A stretch of DNA of 64,000 nt. It comes from Sporosarcina sp. 6E9. GTDB lineage: Bacteria > Bacillota > Bacilli > Bacillales_A > Planococcaceae. The DNA lies in contig NZ_JAGEMN010000001.1 of NCBI RefSeq assembly GCF_017921835.1, positions 1,853,874 to 1,917,873 on the forward strand, written 5' to 3'. Position numbers and translations under genes: made by a program. The notes under the pieces were generated by a model, which ran no database searches, had not been told where the DNA came from, and saw nothing but the letters and a program-made list of their open reading frames with translations. Shown piece by piece: positions 1 to 9,919 of this stretch (positions are counted from its first letter, which is position 1; each line of letters begins with the position of its first letter).

Positions 1-228
1 ATCCCAATCACTTACGTCAACGCTTTCTTTCTGAAAGTCTTCCGGTGCTTCATACGGATTTTCCGCATAGGCAAACTTCCACATTCCGTTTAATAAATGA
101 AAGCGATTTGAGTGACCACGATCAAATGTCAACGCATGACGCTCAGTTGAATACGGAGTAAAATGCGAACGACTTTTCACACGATTTTTTTGAATGACTT
201 TCAAGTTAGTTAAGTCTTTAAGAACCAT
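1..228 (-). CDS. lacZ: beta-galactosidase, GH2 family (5' part only)
   Basis: The first 76 codons of a GH2 beta-galactosidase; the gene continues past the left edge. The N-terminus has the family pattern of an Asn-Arg segment, then an Ala-Leu segment with Arg and Ser-Asn-Arg, then LNGMWKFAYAENPYEAP and an acidic stretch ending Ser-Asp-Trp-Asp (the start of the sugar-binding jelly-roll domain). The ATG at 228 is preferred over 237 because AGGAG (239-243) is about 10 bases away from it but only one base from the other. It is the last visible gene of the ABC/DUF624 string on this strand and lies near the Leloir genes, which fits hydrolysis of lactose or galacto-oligosaccharides to galactose. The active site lies outside the window. 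Confidence 0.85.
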   Translation of the reverse strand, partial: MVLKDLTNLKVIQKNRVKSRSHFTPYSTERHALTFDRGHSNRFHLLNGMWKFAYAENPYEAPEDFQKESVDVSDWD

Positions 229-276
229 TTCTATCATTCTCCTTAATAGATATTCGACATTGACAAATTGTATTTA

Positions 277-915
277 TTATCCAGTAACAAGGATTTTCTG
301 GTTTTCAGTTTCTTCATATTTCGAGAATGTTTTAGATACGCCCCACATTAAAATGTATGCAGTGACACTACCTCCGAAGAAAAATAAAAGACCCGGTATG
401 TAGATGAATGTCGCGTAATTTAGAACTACGACAACAACCATTAAAAAAACAGTCAAAATAGGATGGATGATCCCAATGACGAAAGACCATTTTAAGTGTT
501 CAAAAACAGTTAAATTGAAATGAACATATATCGGAAAGAGATACAGTAGCGCAATGCTTATGATGAAAAATAGAGCTAAAACTACATAACTCGCAATGAA
601 ATAATTTATCCCATCCATCGAACGTAACACTTGGAACTGTATCGTCAATAAGTAAATAACCAGAAACAGACTTAAACCTACGGCATTTACTTTGAAGAAC
701 TCTTTGCGATACGTCGCCAAAAATGTCTTTGCGATTGGGATATCTTGTTCACCCATAATCCATTTCCGCGTTACCGCAAACATCCCAGCTGTTGCGGGCA
801 ATATGCCGAATATTACCAATCCACATACGGTAAAAGCAACCCATAAAAGGTTTACATACGCCAATTTTGTTATCCAAAAAGCGAATGCAACGTACCCATT
901 TACAATACCTCTCAT
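277..915 (-). CDS. DUF624 (YesL-type) membrane protein
   Basis: A 212-residue integral membrane protein with about five hydrophobic segments. It has the DUF624 hallmarks: an N-terminal aromatic membrane segment, a G-x-L-P-A-T-A-G-M-F turn followed by a conserved Arg-Lys-Trp, and a central long hydrophobic pair. Family members (YesL of Bacillus) are routinely found next to Lpl/Yes-type oligosaccharide importers; their molecular role is unknown. It sits 41 bases after the permease gene at 957-1853 and before the beta-galactosidase gene, with GGAGGA ahead of the ATG. Two further DUF624 genes occur in this window (39105-39716, 55725-56420), each beside another importer, which supports a transporter-linked role. 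Confidence 0.85.
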   Translation of the reverse strand: MRGIVNGYVAFAFWITKLAYVNLLWVAFTVCGLVIFGILPATAGMFAVTRKWIMGEQDIPIAKTFLATYRKEFFKVNAVGLSLFLVIYLLTIQFQVLRSMDGINYFIASYVVLALFFIISIALLYLFPIYVHFNLTVFEHLKWSFVIGIIHPILTVFLMVVVVVLNYATFIYIPGLLFFFGGSVTAYILMWGVSKTFSKYEETENQKILVTG

Positions 916-956
916 GATAATCCTCCTCTGTTACTCATTTTCCGTTGTATCTTTTT

Positions 957-1853
957 TTACTCTTTCACTGATCCAATCAATACACCTTTAACAAAGAAGC
1001 GTTGCAAAAATGGATACGCAATGAGTAATGGTAGCGCTGAAACAATAATAACCGCGTATTTAATGAGAGAAGCTGTCTTAATCTGTTCAACAAATGACTC
1101 GGCAACCCCGCCGCCACCGCCTGCACCTGATGCATCAACTTCGTTTAAAACTAGGATTTGTCTTAGAATTAATTGTAATGGATACAACTTATCATTCGAC
1201 AAATAGATTAGTGCGTTAAAGTATTGGTTCCATAACGCAACGGCGTGAAATAAAGCCATAACTGCGATAATTGGCAGTGATAGCGGCAAAACAATCTGCC
1301 AAAATATTTTATAATCCGATGCACCGTCAATTTTTGAGGCTTCCACAAGTTGATCGGGTATGGTTTGTTCAAAAAATGTACGTGCAACGAGAATTGACCA
1401 TGCCCCCAACAAACCAGGTATTACAATCGCCCAAATCGTATCTAGCATTTGCAAGTTTTTTATAACTAAATAAGTGGGGATTAATCCACCGTTAAAGAGC
1501 ATCGTGAAGAGGATAAACCACAACACGTATTTCTTACCCGCTAATTCTTTTCTAGATAATGCATATGCACAAGGTAATAAGACAAATAAATGAAGCGCTG
1601 TACCTAAAACTGTATACATGATGGTATTTCGATACCCAAGCCAAATCACCTCATTCGCAAAGACTTTCTTGAAGCCTTCGAACGTGATGTCTACTGGCCA
1701 AAGCCACATTCTTCCCGTACTAACTGCCGACGGGTCACTGATGGATGCACTAATAACAAATATCAGTGGGTAAATGATGATAAGTGTAATAAACGTGACA
1801 AGGATGGTATTAATGACACCAAACGACTTGTCCGACATGCTCGTATTCTTCAT
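957..1853 (-). CDS. sugar ABC transporter permease (LplC/YtcP type)
   Basis: A 298-residue inner-membrane permease with six predicted membrane segments. Its EAA loop, in the form EASKIDGAS followed by FWQIVLPL, docks the ATPase. The N-terminal LIFVISASISDPSAV segment and C-terminal RFFVKGVLIGSVKE are typical of the LplC/YtcP branch of MalG-like permeases, which import oligosaccharides. It follows its partner permease by 12 bases and has GGAGGG ahead of the ATG. It closely resembles the protein at 41638-42534 (same length, same ends), so the window holds two paralogous Lpl systems. The substrate is inferred from context to be a galactoside. Confidence 0.9.
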   Translation of the reverse strand: MKNTSMSDKSFGVINTILVTFITLIIIYPLIFVISASISDPSAVSTGRMWLWPVDITFEGFKKVFANEVIWLGYRNTIMYTVLGTALHLFVLLPCAYALSRKELAGKKYVLWFILFTMLFNGGLIPTYLVIKNLQMLDTIWAIVIPGLLGAWSILVARTFFEQTIPDQLVEASKIDGASDYKIFWQIVLPLSLPIIAVMALFHAVALWNQYFNALIYLSNDKLYPLQLILRQILVLNEVDASGAGGGGGVAESFVEQIKTASLIKYAVIIVSALPLLIAYPFLQRFFVKGVLIGSVKE

Positions 1854-1865
1854 GGATTTCCCTCC

Positions 1866-2816
1866 CTACCACAGACTATTTTGACTTGTCTTTCTAGCAA
1901 TATGGTTCACGCTAATTAATAAGATAATATTAATCGCTGATTCAAATAAACCGACCGCTGCCGCGAAGCTATATTGTCCTTCTAATAGACCGGTTTGGTA
2001 AACAAATGTTTGAATAACATCAGACGTTTCAGCGTTCAAGCTGTTTTGCATTAGCAATACTTTCTCGAAACCGATTGCCATAAAGCTTCCGATGTTCAAG
2101 ATAAACAAAATGACTACCGTCGGTAGGATAGATGGAATATTAATATGTAGAATTCGCTGCATTCTTGAAGCACCGTCTACCGTTGCTGCTTCATGCAATT
2201 CTGGGTTCACCCCAGCCAATGCGGCTAAATAAATAATGGTTCCCCAACCAAGTGATTGCCATTGACCTGACCAAACAAAGATGTGACGGAACCAACCTGG
2301 ACTCGTTAAAAAGTCGATGGGTTGTCCACCAAATGAGACAATCGCATGGTTTACAATTCCAGTAATCGGATCCAAAAAGGCAACGAGCATACCGACAACA
2401 ACAACGACCGATATAAAATGTGGAGCATATGTAAGTGTTTGCGTCCATTTTTTATAAGCCCCATTACGTAACTCGTTTAACATGAGCGCAAATATAATTG
2501 GGATTGGGAAAAGTAGTAATCCATATATATTTAATATCAGTGTATTTTTAAGTAAGCGCCAGAAATAGTAAGAGTCGAAAAAACGTGTGAAATGTTCAAA
2601 ACCAACCCATGGGCTCCCCGTTATTCCTAGGTTCGCATAAAAATCTTTAAAAGCGATTTGTACTCCATACATTGGGACATAGTGAAAAATAATGAAGTAT
2701 GTAAGTGCAGGTATTAGAAAAGTATACAGCTGCCAGTTCCTCGAAAAGTTTTTCCTCATTCGTTGAACTTTACTTTCGTTTCGAGTAGAAGCGACAGTTT
2801 GTGCTTTAATCCCCAT
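1866..2816 (-). CDS. sugar ABC transporter permease (LplB/YteP type)
   Basis: A 316-residue MalF-like permease. A basic N-terminal tail is followed by WQLYTFLIPALTYFIIFHYVPMYG, a signature of the LplB branch. The EAA loop is HEAATVDGASRMQRILHINIP and the C-terminus is ARKTSQNSLW, shared with the paralogue at 42552-43526. An upstream in-frame start at 2903 exists, but the ATG at 2816 has GGGAGG seven to eight bases ahead and gives the usual family length. It lies directly downstream of the binding-protein gene, separated by a terminator-like hairpin that probably lowers permease expression relative to the binding protein. Confidence 0.9.
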   Translation of the reverse strand: MGIKAQTVASTRNESKVQRMRKNFSRNWQLYTFLIPALTYFIIFHYVPMYGVQIAFKDFYANLGITGSPWVGFEHFTRFFDSYYFWRLLKNTLILNIYGLLLFPIPIIFALMLNELRNGAYKKWTQTLTYAPHFISVVVVVGMLVAFLDPITGIVNHAIVSFGGQPIDFLTSPGWFRHIFVWSGQWQSLGWGTIIYLAALAGVNPELHEAATVDGASRMQRILHINIPSILPTVVILFILNIGSFMAIGFEKVLLMQNSLNAETSDVIQTFVYQTGLLEGQYSFAAAVGLFESAINIILLISVNHIARKTSQNSLW

Positions 2817-2846
2817 TAATCCAACCTCCCTTTGACAGTTTATTGA

Positions 2847-2882
2847 TAAAAAGAAACAGAGGATATAAATATCCACTGTTCC
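2847..2882 (-). terminator. intercistronic attenuator hairpin after the binding-protein gene
   Basis: On the minus strand the arms GAACAG..GGATAT and ATATCC..CTGTTT form a hairpin followed by CTTTTTATC. It stands between the binding-protein stop and the permease ribosome site. Position and T-run suggest partial termination, giving more binding protein than permease. Confidence 0.6.
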
Positions 2883-2903
2883 CAAACAATCAATACTTAC
2901 CAC

Positions 2904-4532
2904 TTACTTGTCTTCAGAATATCTTTTATATGCCTCATTATTTATTTCTAGATATTTATCTGCACCGATATCTTTAAGTGTTTTCAAATATTTATCCCAC
3001 TCAGTGAACGGCGTATCTCCAGAAATAAACTTATCACGCATTTCTTTGACATACTTTTCAACATCTGCACCATTTGAAGCTATGAACTTGTTTTCTTCCT
3101 CCGTATAAGTAAAGCTTGACCACAAATCCTCAGGTACAAAAGGTTCTATTCTTTCGGTCGCTTCTAGTGTAGCTTCGGATGTTTCAGCACCAATAAAGTA
3201 ATCTTGTTTCACGATACCCGGAGGATTTACCCCAACCCAAGGTAAATAACGTGAAATCGCATCGTTTTTATCTTCACTATTCGCTATTTCATCAACATAT
3301 TGATACTTGCCATCATCAGTTTTTTCATACGTTTCGTTTTCAATACCCATGTATAAGAAACGGGCTCCTTCATCACTATAGAAGAAATCTAACCACCTAA
3401 CTGTTGCAGCTGGATTTGGATTTTCTTTCGTAATTACAAATGCCCCAATTCCAGATAAAGGAGATCCGACATTTGAGTAAACTTGATCGCCGTTCGGGCC
3501 TTTTAATGCAACTGCAGAGACATATTTATTTTCGTCATTACCTGAAGCAAATGTTCTAGTAGGATCCCAAAAAGCTGTACTTCCATATCTTCCTTCCGAT
3601 GCAGCAGCCATGTATTGACCCCACTCAATAGAAAAGATATTTTGTTGAATAAGCTCTTCTTTATATAATTTATTTAGGTACTCAAGCATTTCTTTGTAAC
3701 CATCTGTTGCTGGAATATAGCGTAAGCCATCTCCGTCTGGATCTTTGTCAAAATCTCCGCCACCATTATTACCGATACCAAATGATCCCCTAATCCAACC
3801 AATCAAATGATCTATTTCAACGCCACCGTACGGAATTTCGTCCATCTTGCCATTCCCATTAGGATCTTGTGTTTTTACAGCCGTTAAATACTTATGGAAT
3901 TCTTCTGTTGTTTCAGGCATATCCATTCCGAATTTATCCAACCACGTTTGATTGAACCATGGTAATGCACCAAGGCGTATTGATAGAAACTCTTCATCAC
4001 GTATTGAAGGAAGCGAATATATCTTACCATCTGGGAATGTTAACCCCTTCTTAACGTTTGGATTTGCATCCAAAAGCGCTTTCAAGTTGGGAGCATTCTC
4101 TTCAATTAAGTCATTTAGTTCGATAAATGTTCCCTGCTGACCATATTTCAATATATCTGTGTTCGAAATACTAGATGAATAGAATACATCTGGAAGATTT
4201 CCGCCAGCTAATGCTAAGTTTCTCTTTTCAGCTAATGCATCCATTGATACTTGCTCTACCCAATTCACTTTAATATTTGTCAAATCCCTATATTTATTCC
4301 ACAACATTAAATCGTTCCAGTCAATGCCTAGATTTACATTGGATTTACCTGTGAAGAAGTCTAAAGTAATCTGATCTTTAACGATTGGCATGCCTGATTC
4401 TGTCAGGTTTTTAGTTGCTTCTTCGTTGGCTTTAATTTCATCCTCTTTTGACTTTTCTTGGCCATTACATGCTACTAGTAACACTGATAATAATGTCGCT
4501 AAAGCAAATAATAGTACTTTTTTTCTGTTCAA
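2904..4532 (-). CDS. extracellular solute-binding lipoprotein (LplA/YtcQ type)
   Basis: A 542-residue sugar-binding lipoprotein anchored outside the membrane. The signal peptide has a basic start, a hydrophobic core and lipobox LLVAC with the modified Cys near residue 22. The mature part has the family-1 solute-binding fold of the large Lpl/Ytc branch, with a calcium-site-like acidic segment DPNGNGKMDEIPYGG (roughly residues 215-230) and a second one, DKDPDGDGLRY. The start is TTG with GGGAGGG ahead. It is first in its operon and is divergent from the galactose operon. The ligand is probably a galactose-containing oligosaccharide, by context only. Confidence 0.9.
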   Translation of the reverse strand: MNRKKVLLFALATLLSVLLVACNGQEKSKEDEIKANEEATKNLTESGMPIVKDQITLDFFTGKSNVNLGIDWNDLMLWNKYRDLTNIKVNWVEQVSMDALAEKRNLALAGGNLPDVFYSSSISNTDILKYGQQGTFIELNDLIEENAPNLKALLDANPNVKKGLTFPDGKIYSLPSIRDEEFLSIRLGALPWFNQTWLDKFGMDMPETTEEFHKYLTAVKTQDPNGNGKMDEIPYGGVEIDHLIGWIRGSFGIGNNGGGDFDKDPDGDGLRYIPATDGYKEMLEYLNKLYKEELIQQNIFSIEWGQYMAAASEGRYGSTAFWDPTRTFASGNDENKYVSAVALKGPNGDQVYSNVGSPLSGIGAFVITKENPNPAATVRWLDFFYSDEGARFLYMGIENETYEKTDDGKYQYVDEIANSEDKNDAISRYLPWVGVNPPGIVKQDYFIGAETSEATLEATERIEPFVPEDLWSSFTYTEEENKFIASNGADVEKYVKEMRDKFISGDTPFTEWDKYLKTLKDIGADKYLEINNEAYKRYSEDK

Positions 4533-4693
4533 TTATAACCCTCCCTATTATGTATCGTTATTCTCTGCTTTTTAAAAAGATAGTTAACTCACAATTATGC
4601 TTTCGTCAACATTATTTAGTGTGTAAATACCCCCCAGTAAATAGAATAGTTCGAGTACCAATGAGCTCTCCAAAATAGTCTTTGTTAACAAAT

Positions 4694-4707
4694 TGAAAAC
4701 GCTTACT
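4694..4707. promoter_or_regulatory. cre site (CcpA binding) for the importer operon
   Basis: TGAAAACGCTTACT fits every position of the cre consensus TGWAARCGYTWNCW. It lies about 160 bases upstream of the binding-protein start, so catabolite repression of galactoside uptake is expected. Another LacI-family repressor could use the same site. Confidence 0.65.
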
Positions 4708-5108
4708 TTGTAAAGAATAATATAACGTTAGTTAGTAATTACGTAGATTTCAAGAAATTTAACACTCCTTAAGATACTTACTTAAATTAACTAACTTAGT
4801 CAAAGTGATAATACCACCTGAAAAATCCGTTGTCAAATTAATTTGAAAATAAAATTTCTACTCTTTCATTCAAATAATCAACTAGTTTACTTATTATAAA
4901 TACAGTCTTTTCATAGTGAGGAAAATCCAATAATGAAGATATTGACCTAATGCAACCGAAACTTTAACTAAATAATGTCGCACACTTTATTTTATGTACA
5001 ACATATTTGTTTTTCTACTATATAATCCAACAATCTTTTCTGATAAAGAATTGATTATTCCTAGATTCAAATTTCTCTTCCACTATTCACCCTCTAATTG
5101 AATTACTA

Positions 5109-5137
5109 TTGAACATTTAATCAGATAATAGTAGTAT
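5109..5137 (+). promoter_or_regulatory. galactose operon promoter (sigma-A type)
   Basis: TTGAAC (5109-5114), a 17-base spacer and TAGTAT (5132-5137) lie upstream of galK. The predicted transcription start falls just before the 27-bp palindrome at 5148-5174, the usual place for a repressor site. Confidence 0.55.
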
Positions 5138-5147
5138 AGAAATTACA

Positions 5148-5174
5148 GAGTTAATTAATTAAATTAATTAACTC
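5148..5174. promoter_or_regulatory. 27-bp palindromic operator of the gal operon
   Basis: Perfect inverted repeat: arm GAGTTAATTAATT, one central base, then the exact reverse complement. It sits just downstream of the predicted promoter and upstream of the galK ribosome site. The likely ligand is the ROK repressor encoded at the end of the same operon (9920-11065), as XylR-type ROK repressors bind AT-rich palindromes with TTA/TAA ends at the transcription start. Confidence 0.6.
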
Positions 5175-5205
5175 ATGTTGTCTGGAGAGAGGAGTAATAA
5201 TTACT

Positions 5206-6387
5206 ATGCTGCCAAATTTACTAGAGCAATACAATTCCATTTTCAATACATCAGAAAAACCTCGTTTTTTCTTTGCACCAGGAAGAATTAATCTGATTGG
5301 TGAACATACCGACTATAATGGCGGTCACGTTTTTCCGGCATCGATTTCCTTTGGAACTTATGCCCTTGCACATAAACGAACAGATCAAAAGCTGTGTTTT
5401 TATTCATTAAACTTCCCTGACTCCGGGATTATCGAATGTGATGTAAATAACCTTGATTATAATGACGCGCATAATTGGGCGAACTTTCCCAAAGGGATGA
5501 TTAAATTCATTCGCGAAAGCGGCCATGAAATAACTACGGGAATGGATATTTTATTTTATGGAAACATTCCGAACGGTGCCGGACTTTCCTCTTCTGCTTC
5601 CATTGAGATGGTTACCGGCGTTGTCCTTGAAGGATTATTCGACCTGGAAATCGACCGCATCAAGATGATTCAAATTGGTCAAAAGGTTGAAAATGATTAT
5701 ATCGGTGTGAATAGCGGCATTATGGATCAATTCGCGATTGGAAAAGGCAAAAGTAATCATGCCATTCTATTAAACAGCCAAACGCTAGACTACCAATACG
5801 CGCCAATCTTGCTTGATAATCATGTCATTATTATTATTAACACCAACAAACAGCGGACACTAGCCGGCTCAAAGTATAATGAGCGCCGGGCACAATGTGA
5901 GCAGGCGTTAGCGGATTTACAAACAGAACTGTCGATTCAAAGCCTAGGTGATTTAACAAACGATGAGTTCGAACAGCACAAACACTTGATTAAAAACGAA
6001 CTCGATCAAAAACGTGCAAAACATGCAGTCTATGAAAACCAACGTACGATTGAGGCGACGCATAAATTAGGACTTGGTGACCTGGAAGCTTTTGGCCAAT
6101 TAATGAATGAATCTCATAGATCGCTTCAAGTTGACTATGAAGTTACGGGTCTTGAACTAGATACCGTTGTAAGTGCTGCTTGGGAACAACCTGGTGTTAT
6201 CGGCGCACGTATGACGGGTGCAGGATTTGGCGGTTGTGCCATTGCCATCGTTGAAAAAGACCAAGCCGACAACTTTAAAAGCAATGTAGATAAAATCTAC
6301 AACGCTAAAATCGGATACCCACCTTCTTTCTACGTAGCAACAATTGGTGATGGCGCAAAAGAAATTACAGAGGAGTGTGCGAAATGA
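5206..6387 (+). CDS. galK: galactokinase
   Basis: Cytoplasmic GHMP kinase of 393 residues that phosphorylates galactose at C1 with ATP, the first committed Leloir step. The galactokinase signature [15 protein letters not shown] is at residues 26-40, the ATP-binding motif [14 protein letters not shown] near 123-136, and the third GHMP motif [15 protein letters not shown] near 340. Length is typical. The ATG follows a GAGAGGAG site. It is first in the operon, and its stop overlaps the galE start by four bases (ATGA). Confidence 0.97.
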   Translation: MLPNLLEQYNSIFNTSEKPRFFFAPGRINLIGEHTDYNGGHVFPASISFGTYALAHKRTDQKLCFYSLNFPDSGIIECDVNNLDYNDAHNWANFPKGMIKFIRESGHEITTGMDILFYGNIPNGAGLSSSASIEMVTGVVLEGLFDLEIDRIKMIQIGQKVENDYIGVNSGIMDQFAIGKGKSNHAILLNSQTLDYQYAPILLDNHVIIIINTNKQRTLAGSKYNERRAQCEQALADLQTELSIQSLGDLTNDEFEQHKHLIKNELDQKRAKHAVYENQRTIEATHKLGLGDLEAFGQLMNESHRSLQVDYEVTGLELDTVVSAAWEQPGVIGARMTGAGFGGCAIAIVEKDQADNFKSNVDKIYNAKIGYPPSFYVATIGDGAKEITEECAK

Positions 6388-7382
6388 GTATATTAGTATT
6401 AGGCGGAGCGGGATATATCGGTTCTCATGCTGTTTATCAACTTATCGATCAAAAGTTTGAGGTCATTATTATTGATAATCTTCAAACCGGCAATCGCAAA
6501 GCAATCCATCCTGAAGCGACATTTTACGAAGGCGATATTCGTGACATCGAATTTATGCGGACTGTTTTTGAAAAAGAATCAATTGATGCTGTTGTTCACT
6601 TTGCTGCAAATTCACTTGTCGGCGAATCGATGGAAAAACCGCTTGAGTACTTTGATAACAATGTTTACGGCACACAAGTTTTATTGGAAGTGATGAAGGA
6701 ATTTGGCGTTAAGAAAATTGTGTTTTCATCAACTGCGGCAACTTACGGGGAGCCGGATACGATACCAATTACTGAAGAAGTAAAAACGAACCCGACAAAT
6801 GCCTACGGGGAAACGAAGTTAGCGATGGAGAAAATGATGAAATGGTGCGATCAAGCATACGGCATACAATATGTATCATTACGCTATTTCAACGTTGCAG
6901 GCGCCCGAGAAACTGGCGAAATCGGTGAAGATCATCGCCCGGAAACGCATTTAGTACCCATTATTTTAGAAGTTGCACTCGGTAAACGTTCGCATATTAC
7001 TGTTTTTGGTGAAGACTATGATACGCCGGATGGCAGTTGTATTCGTGACTACGTTCATGTCGAAGACCTCATCAATGCACATCTTTTAGCGCTTACCTAT
7101 TTAAACAATGGCGGAAAAAGCGATATTTTCAACCTCGGAAGCAATCAAGGCTTCTCTGTGAAAGAAATGATTAATGCCGCACGTATTGTGACTGGAAGAG
7201 AAATCCCTGAAAAAACTGGAGAACGCCGCGCAGGAGATCCAAGCACGTTAGTCGCAAGTTCTGAAAAAGCTTCATCCGTACTAGGATGGAAACCAACTCG
7301 GACTTCTGTTGAAAAAATTATCGAAGATGCATGGAACTGGCATGTTGCCAACCCAAACGGCTTTGAAAAGGATGTGGAATAA
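6384..7382 (+). CDS. galE: UDP-glucose 4-epimerase
   Basis: Short-chain dehydrogenase-fold enzyme of 332 residues interconverting UDP-galactose and UDP-glucose with bound NAD. It shows the N-terminal NAD motif GGAGYIGS, the catalytic Ser/Tyr-Lys set ([10 protein letters not shown], then YGETK), and the sugar-binding RYFNVAGA segment. The ATG at 6384 overlaps the galK stop and has GAGGAG ahead; an in-frame GTG at 6375 would add three residues but lacks a well-placed site. The stop overlaps the galT start by one base (TAATG), indicating translational coupling. Confidence 0.97.
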   Translation: MSILVLGGAGYIGSHAVYQLIDQKFEVIIIDNLQTGNRKAIHPEATFYEGDIRDIEFMRTVFEKESIDAVVHFAANSLVGESMEKPLEYFDNNVYGTQVLLEVMKEFGVKKIVFSSTAATYGEPDTIPITEEVKTNPTNAYGETKLAMEKMMKWCDQAYGIQYVSLRYFNVAGARETGEIGEDHRPETHLVPIILEVALGKRSHITVFGEDYDTPDGSCIRDYVHVEDLINAHLLALTYLNNGGKSDIFNLGSNQGFSVKEMINAARIVTGREIPEKTGERRAGDPSTLVASSEKASSVLGWKPTRTSVEKIIEDAWNWHVANPNGFEKDVE

Positions 7383-8860
7383 TGATTTACCAACATATTG
7401 GTGGTTTATTACAAAAAGGAATCGATACGAAGTTAATCGAAAAGGCAGATCAGATTTACGTCCGTAACCAAGTACTTGCGCTTCTAAAACTCGAATCTTT
7501 TCCTGAAATAAATACGCATAAAACGGATGATACAATTCCAAATCTACTCGAGAAAATCATCACCTATGCTGTCGAAAATAATGTGATAGAGAATGTTTTT
7601 GATGATAAAGAAATCCTATCTGCAAACATCATGAATTGCTTTGTGGCCAGACCTTCTGTTATTAATAGTACTTTCCAAAAAAAATATGAGTTATCACCAG
7701 AAGATGCTACGGACTATTTTTATGAGTTGAGTAAAAACAGCAACTATATTCAGATGAACCGCATTCAGAAAAACATCCATTTTAAATCTGAAACCATCTA
7801 CGGTGAAATGGATATTACGATCAATATGTCAAAACCTGAAAAAGATCCCGAACAGATTAAACGCGAACTTGAATTGAAAAGCGATATAAACTATCCGAAG
7901 TGTTTGTTGTGCATTGAAAACGAAGGCTATGAAGGACGCACAGCTTATCCGGCGAGAGCGAATCATCGCATCGTTGAAATTCCGTTGGGAAATGAAAGCT
8001 GGTACCTGCAATATTCTCCGTATGTTTATTATAACGAACATAGCATCGTGCTTTGCGGCGAGCATCGGAATATGAAAATTAGAAAAGAATCATTTGAACG
8101 ATTACTGTCGTTTATAGAAAAATTCCCGCATTATTTTATCGGTTCGAATGCAGATTTACCAATCGTCGGCGGGTCCATTTTAAGTCATGACCATTACCAA
8201 GCCGGCAGATACGAATTTCCGATGACACGCGCTAAAAATGCATTTTCATTTCAACTCGAAAAATTTTCAAATATCACTGCATCTGTTTTGGATTGGCCGT
8301 TATCAACGATTCGATTGCAGAGTACGGACATCGAAACTTTAGTCGATGCTGCTGATTATGTCCTGACTGTTTGGAAGGGTTATAGCGACGAAGATGCTGC
8401 CATTCTTGCGTTTAGTGGTGATACGCCACATAATACAATAACTCCAATTGCGCGCATGAGAGATGGATTATTTGAACTTGACCTAGTTCTCCGAAATAAT
8501 CGCACAACTGATAAACATCCGCTTGGAATTTTCCACCCGCATGAAGATGTCCATCATATAAAAAAGGAAAACATTGGTCTAATAGAAGTTATGGGTCTCG
8601 CGGTTTTACCCGCACGTCTAAAAGATGAATTAGAGGAAATCAAGAAGGACTTATTAGGACAACCGAGTGAAGTAGCCTCTTATCATAATGATTGGGTCGA
8701 CCAGATAAAGATGAACTACGGCGAACGATCAAGCATAGAAGAAATTGATGCTATTATAGAAAAAGAACTTGGAAATAAGTTTGCCAGAGTCCTCAAAGAC
8801 GCAGGTGTTTTTAATGAAAAAAATGATTATGAACGGTTTATCGACCGTTTAAATGAATAG
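7382..8860 (+). CDS. galT: galactose-1-phosphate uridylyltransferase, class II
   Basis: A 492-residue enzyme exchanging UMP between UDP-glucose and galactose-1-phosphate. It belongs to the long Firmicute class, not the short HIT-like class: GGSILSHDHYQAGRYEFPM near 260-280 and HPLGIFHPHEDVHHIKKENIGLIE near 380-400 are characteristic. It is translationally coupled to galE (one-base overlap). With galK, galE and galM it gives a complete Leloir pathway. Confidence 0.96.
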   Translation: MIYQHIGGLLQKGIDTKLIEKADQIYVRNQVLALLKLESFPEINTHKTDDTIPNLLEKIITYAVENNVIENVFDDKEILSANIMNCFVARPSVINSTFQKKYELSPEDATDYFYELSKNSNYIQMNRIQKNIHFKSETIYGEMDITINMSKPEKDPEQIKRELELKSDINYPKCLLCIENEGYEGRTAYPARANHRIVEIPLGNESWYLQYSPYVYYNEHSIVLCGEHRNMKIRKESFERLLSFIEKFPHYFIGSNADLPIVGGSILSHDHYQAGRYEFPMTRAKNAFSFQLEKFSNITASVLDWPLSTIRLQSTDIETLVDAADYVLTVWKGYSDEDAAILAFSGDTPHNTITPIARMRDGLFELDLVLRNNRTTDKHPLGIFHPHEDVHHIKKENIGLIEVMGLAVLPARLKDELEEIKKDLLGQPSEVASYHNDWVDQIKMNYGERSSIEEIDAIIEKELGNKFARVLKDAGVFNEKNDYERFIDRLNE

Positions 8861-8872
8861 GTGGCCAATAAG

Positions 8873-9907
8873 ATGAACATAGAAATAGAAAAAACTCAGA
8901 ATGGTTGGCAACATTATCAATTAACAAACGGAAACGGCATGCGTGTCAGCCTATTGGATTACGGTGGCATCATCACTGAAATCCTTGTTCCCGATCGAAA
9001 TGGTGTACTTGAAAATGTCGTTCTCGGCTATAAAAACATATCCGATTACGAGCAAAATCCCAATTACTTCGGTGCGATTACTGGCCGTGTTGCAGGAAGA
9101 ATTCAAGATGCAACTTTTTCACTGAATGGTGGAATCTATTCCTTGGACTCAAATGAAGGCAACCACCATCTACACGGAGGACCAAGTGGTTTTCATCAAG
9201 TCGTTTGGGAAACTGCCCCATTCCAAACAGACGACACAGTCGGTGTGAAATTAACACATGCCAGTGAAGATGGCGAAGGTGGCTATCCGGGTAATGTAAA
9301 TACCACAGTGACCTACACATTAACGAATCAGAATGAGCTCATCCTAGATTATTCTGCTACGACGGATAAGACAACAGCGTTAACAATTACCAACCATTCG
9401 TATTTTAATTTGAGTGGTAATTTAGCTGAAACTGTCCAAAATCATTTCGTTACCATGGCCAGCGACGAGTTTGTCGAACTTGATGAAGAATTGATTCCAA
9501 CTGGGAAAAAGATTGATGTTACCGATACGCCATTTGATTTTCGTCAAGGTCGGAAAATCGCTGACGGAATTCAATCCACGCACGAGCAAAATCGTATAGC
9601 GGATAACGGTTATGATCATTACTTTCTCTTCAATCAAACCAATGATGAGAAGATTAACGTTAGAGAAGAAACAAGTGGCCGCATGATGACCGTTAAAACA
9701 AATCAGCCCGGCGTATTTATGTACACATCAACGAACCTTGAAGAAGGTTTTGAGCTAGTAGAAAGGGATTCCGAGAAGTATTTAGGCGTATGCTTTGAAA
9801 CCCAAGCGTCCCCTGCCTCCTTGCATCATAAAGATTTCCCTTCAGTCATTTTACAGGCAGATGAAACATACGAAAAACAAACCGTGTTTACATTTAAAAT
9901 AGAGTAA
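8873..9907 (+). CDS. galM: aldose 1-epimerase (galactose mutarotase)
   Basis: A 344-residue beta-sandwich mutarotase converting beta- to alpha-galactose, the form used by galactokinase. It has the catalytic His in NHSYFNLSG and the catalytic Glu in the C-terminal CFETQASP segment; the HLHGGPSGFH motif lies near residue 95. The ATG at 8873 is chosen because AGGTGG lies eight bases upstream; an in-frame GTG at 8861 sits inside that ribosome site. It follows galT by 12 bases. Confidence 0.95.
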   Translation: MNIEIEKTQNGWQHYQLTNGNGMRVSLLDYGGIITEILVPDRNGVLENVVLGYKNISDYEQNPNYFGAITGRVAGRIQDATFSLNGGIYSLDSNEGNHHLHGGPSGFHQVVWETAPFQTDDTVGVKLTHASEDGEGGYPGNVNTTVTYTLTNQNELILDYSATTDKTTALTITNHSYFNLSGNLAETVQNHFVTMASDEFVELDEELIPTGKKIDVTDTPFDFRQGRKIADGIQSTHEQNRIADNGYDHYFLFNQTNDEKINVREETSGRMMTVKTNQPGVFMYTSTNLEEGFELVERDSEKYLGVCFETQASPASLHHKDFPSVILQADETYEKQTVFTFKIE

Positions 9908-9919
9908 AGGAGTTTTTTT

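Larger units (their letters stand above)
4533..5205. other. divergent regulatory region, 673 bases, no gene
   Basis: Very AT-rich spacer between the minus-strand importer operon and the galactose operon. It holds a cre site (4694-4707), a GTTAGTTA / TAACTAAC inverted pair (4727-4734 and 4788-4795), a 14-bp perfect palindrome TCAAATTAATTTGA (4833-4846), and the gal promoter and operator (5109-5174). The GTTAGTTA half-sites resemble the half-sites of the gal operator, so one regulator may bind both ends. No convincing small gene was seen. Confidence 0.6.

Noticed and set aside
692-991. Plus-strand frame of 99 codons
   Set aside because: Antisense to the DUF624 gene, no ribosome site, no recognisable sequence.
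7145-7541. Overlapping minus-strand frames across galE/galT
   Set aside because: They lie antisense to strongly supported genes and show no domain.
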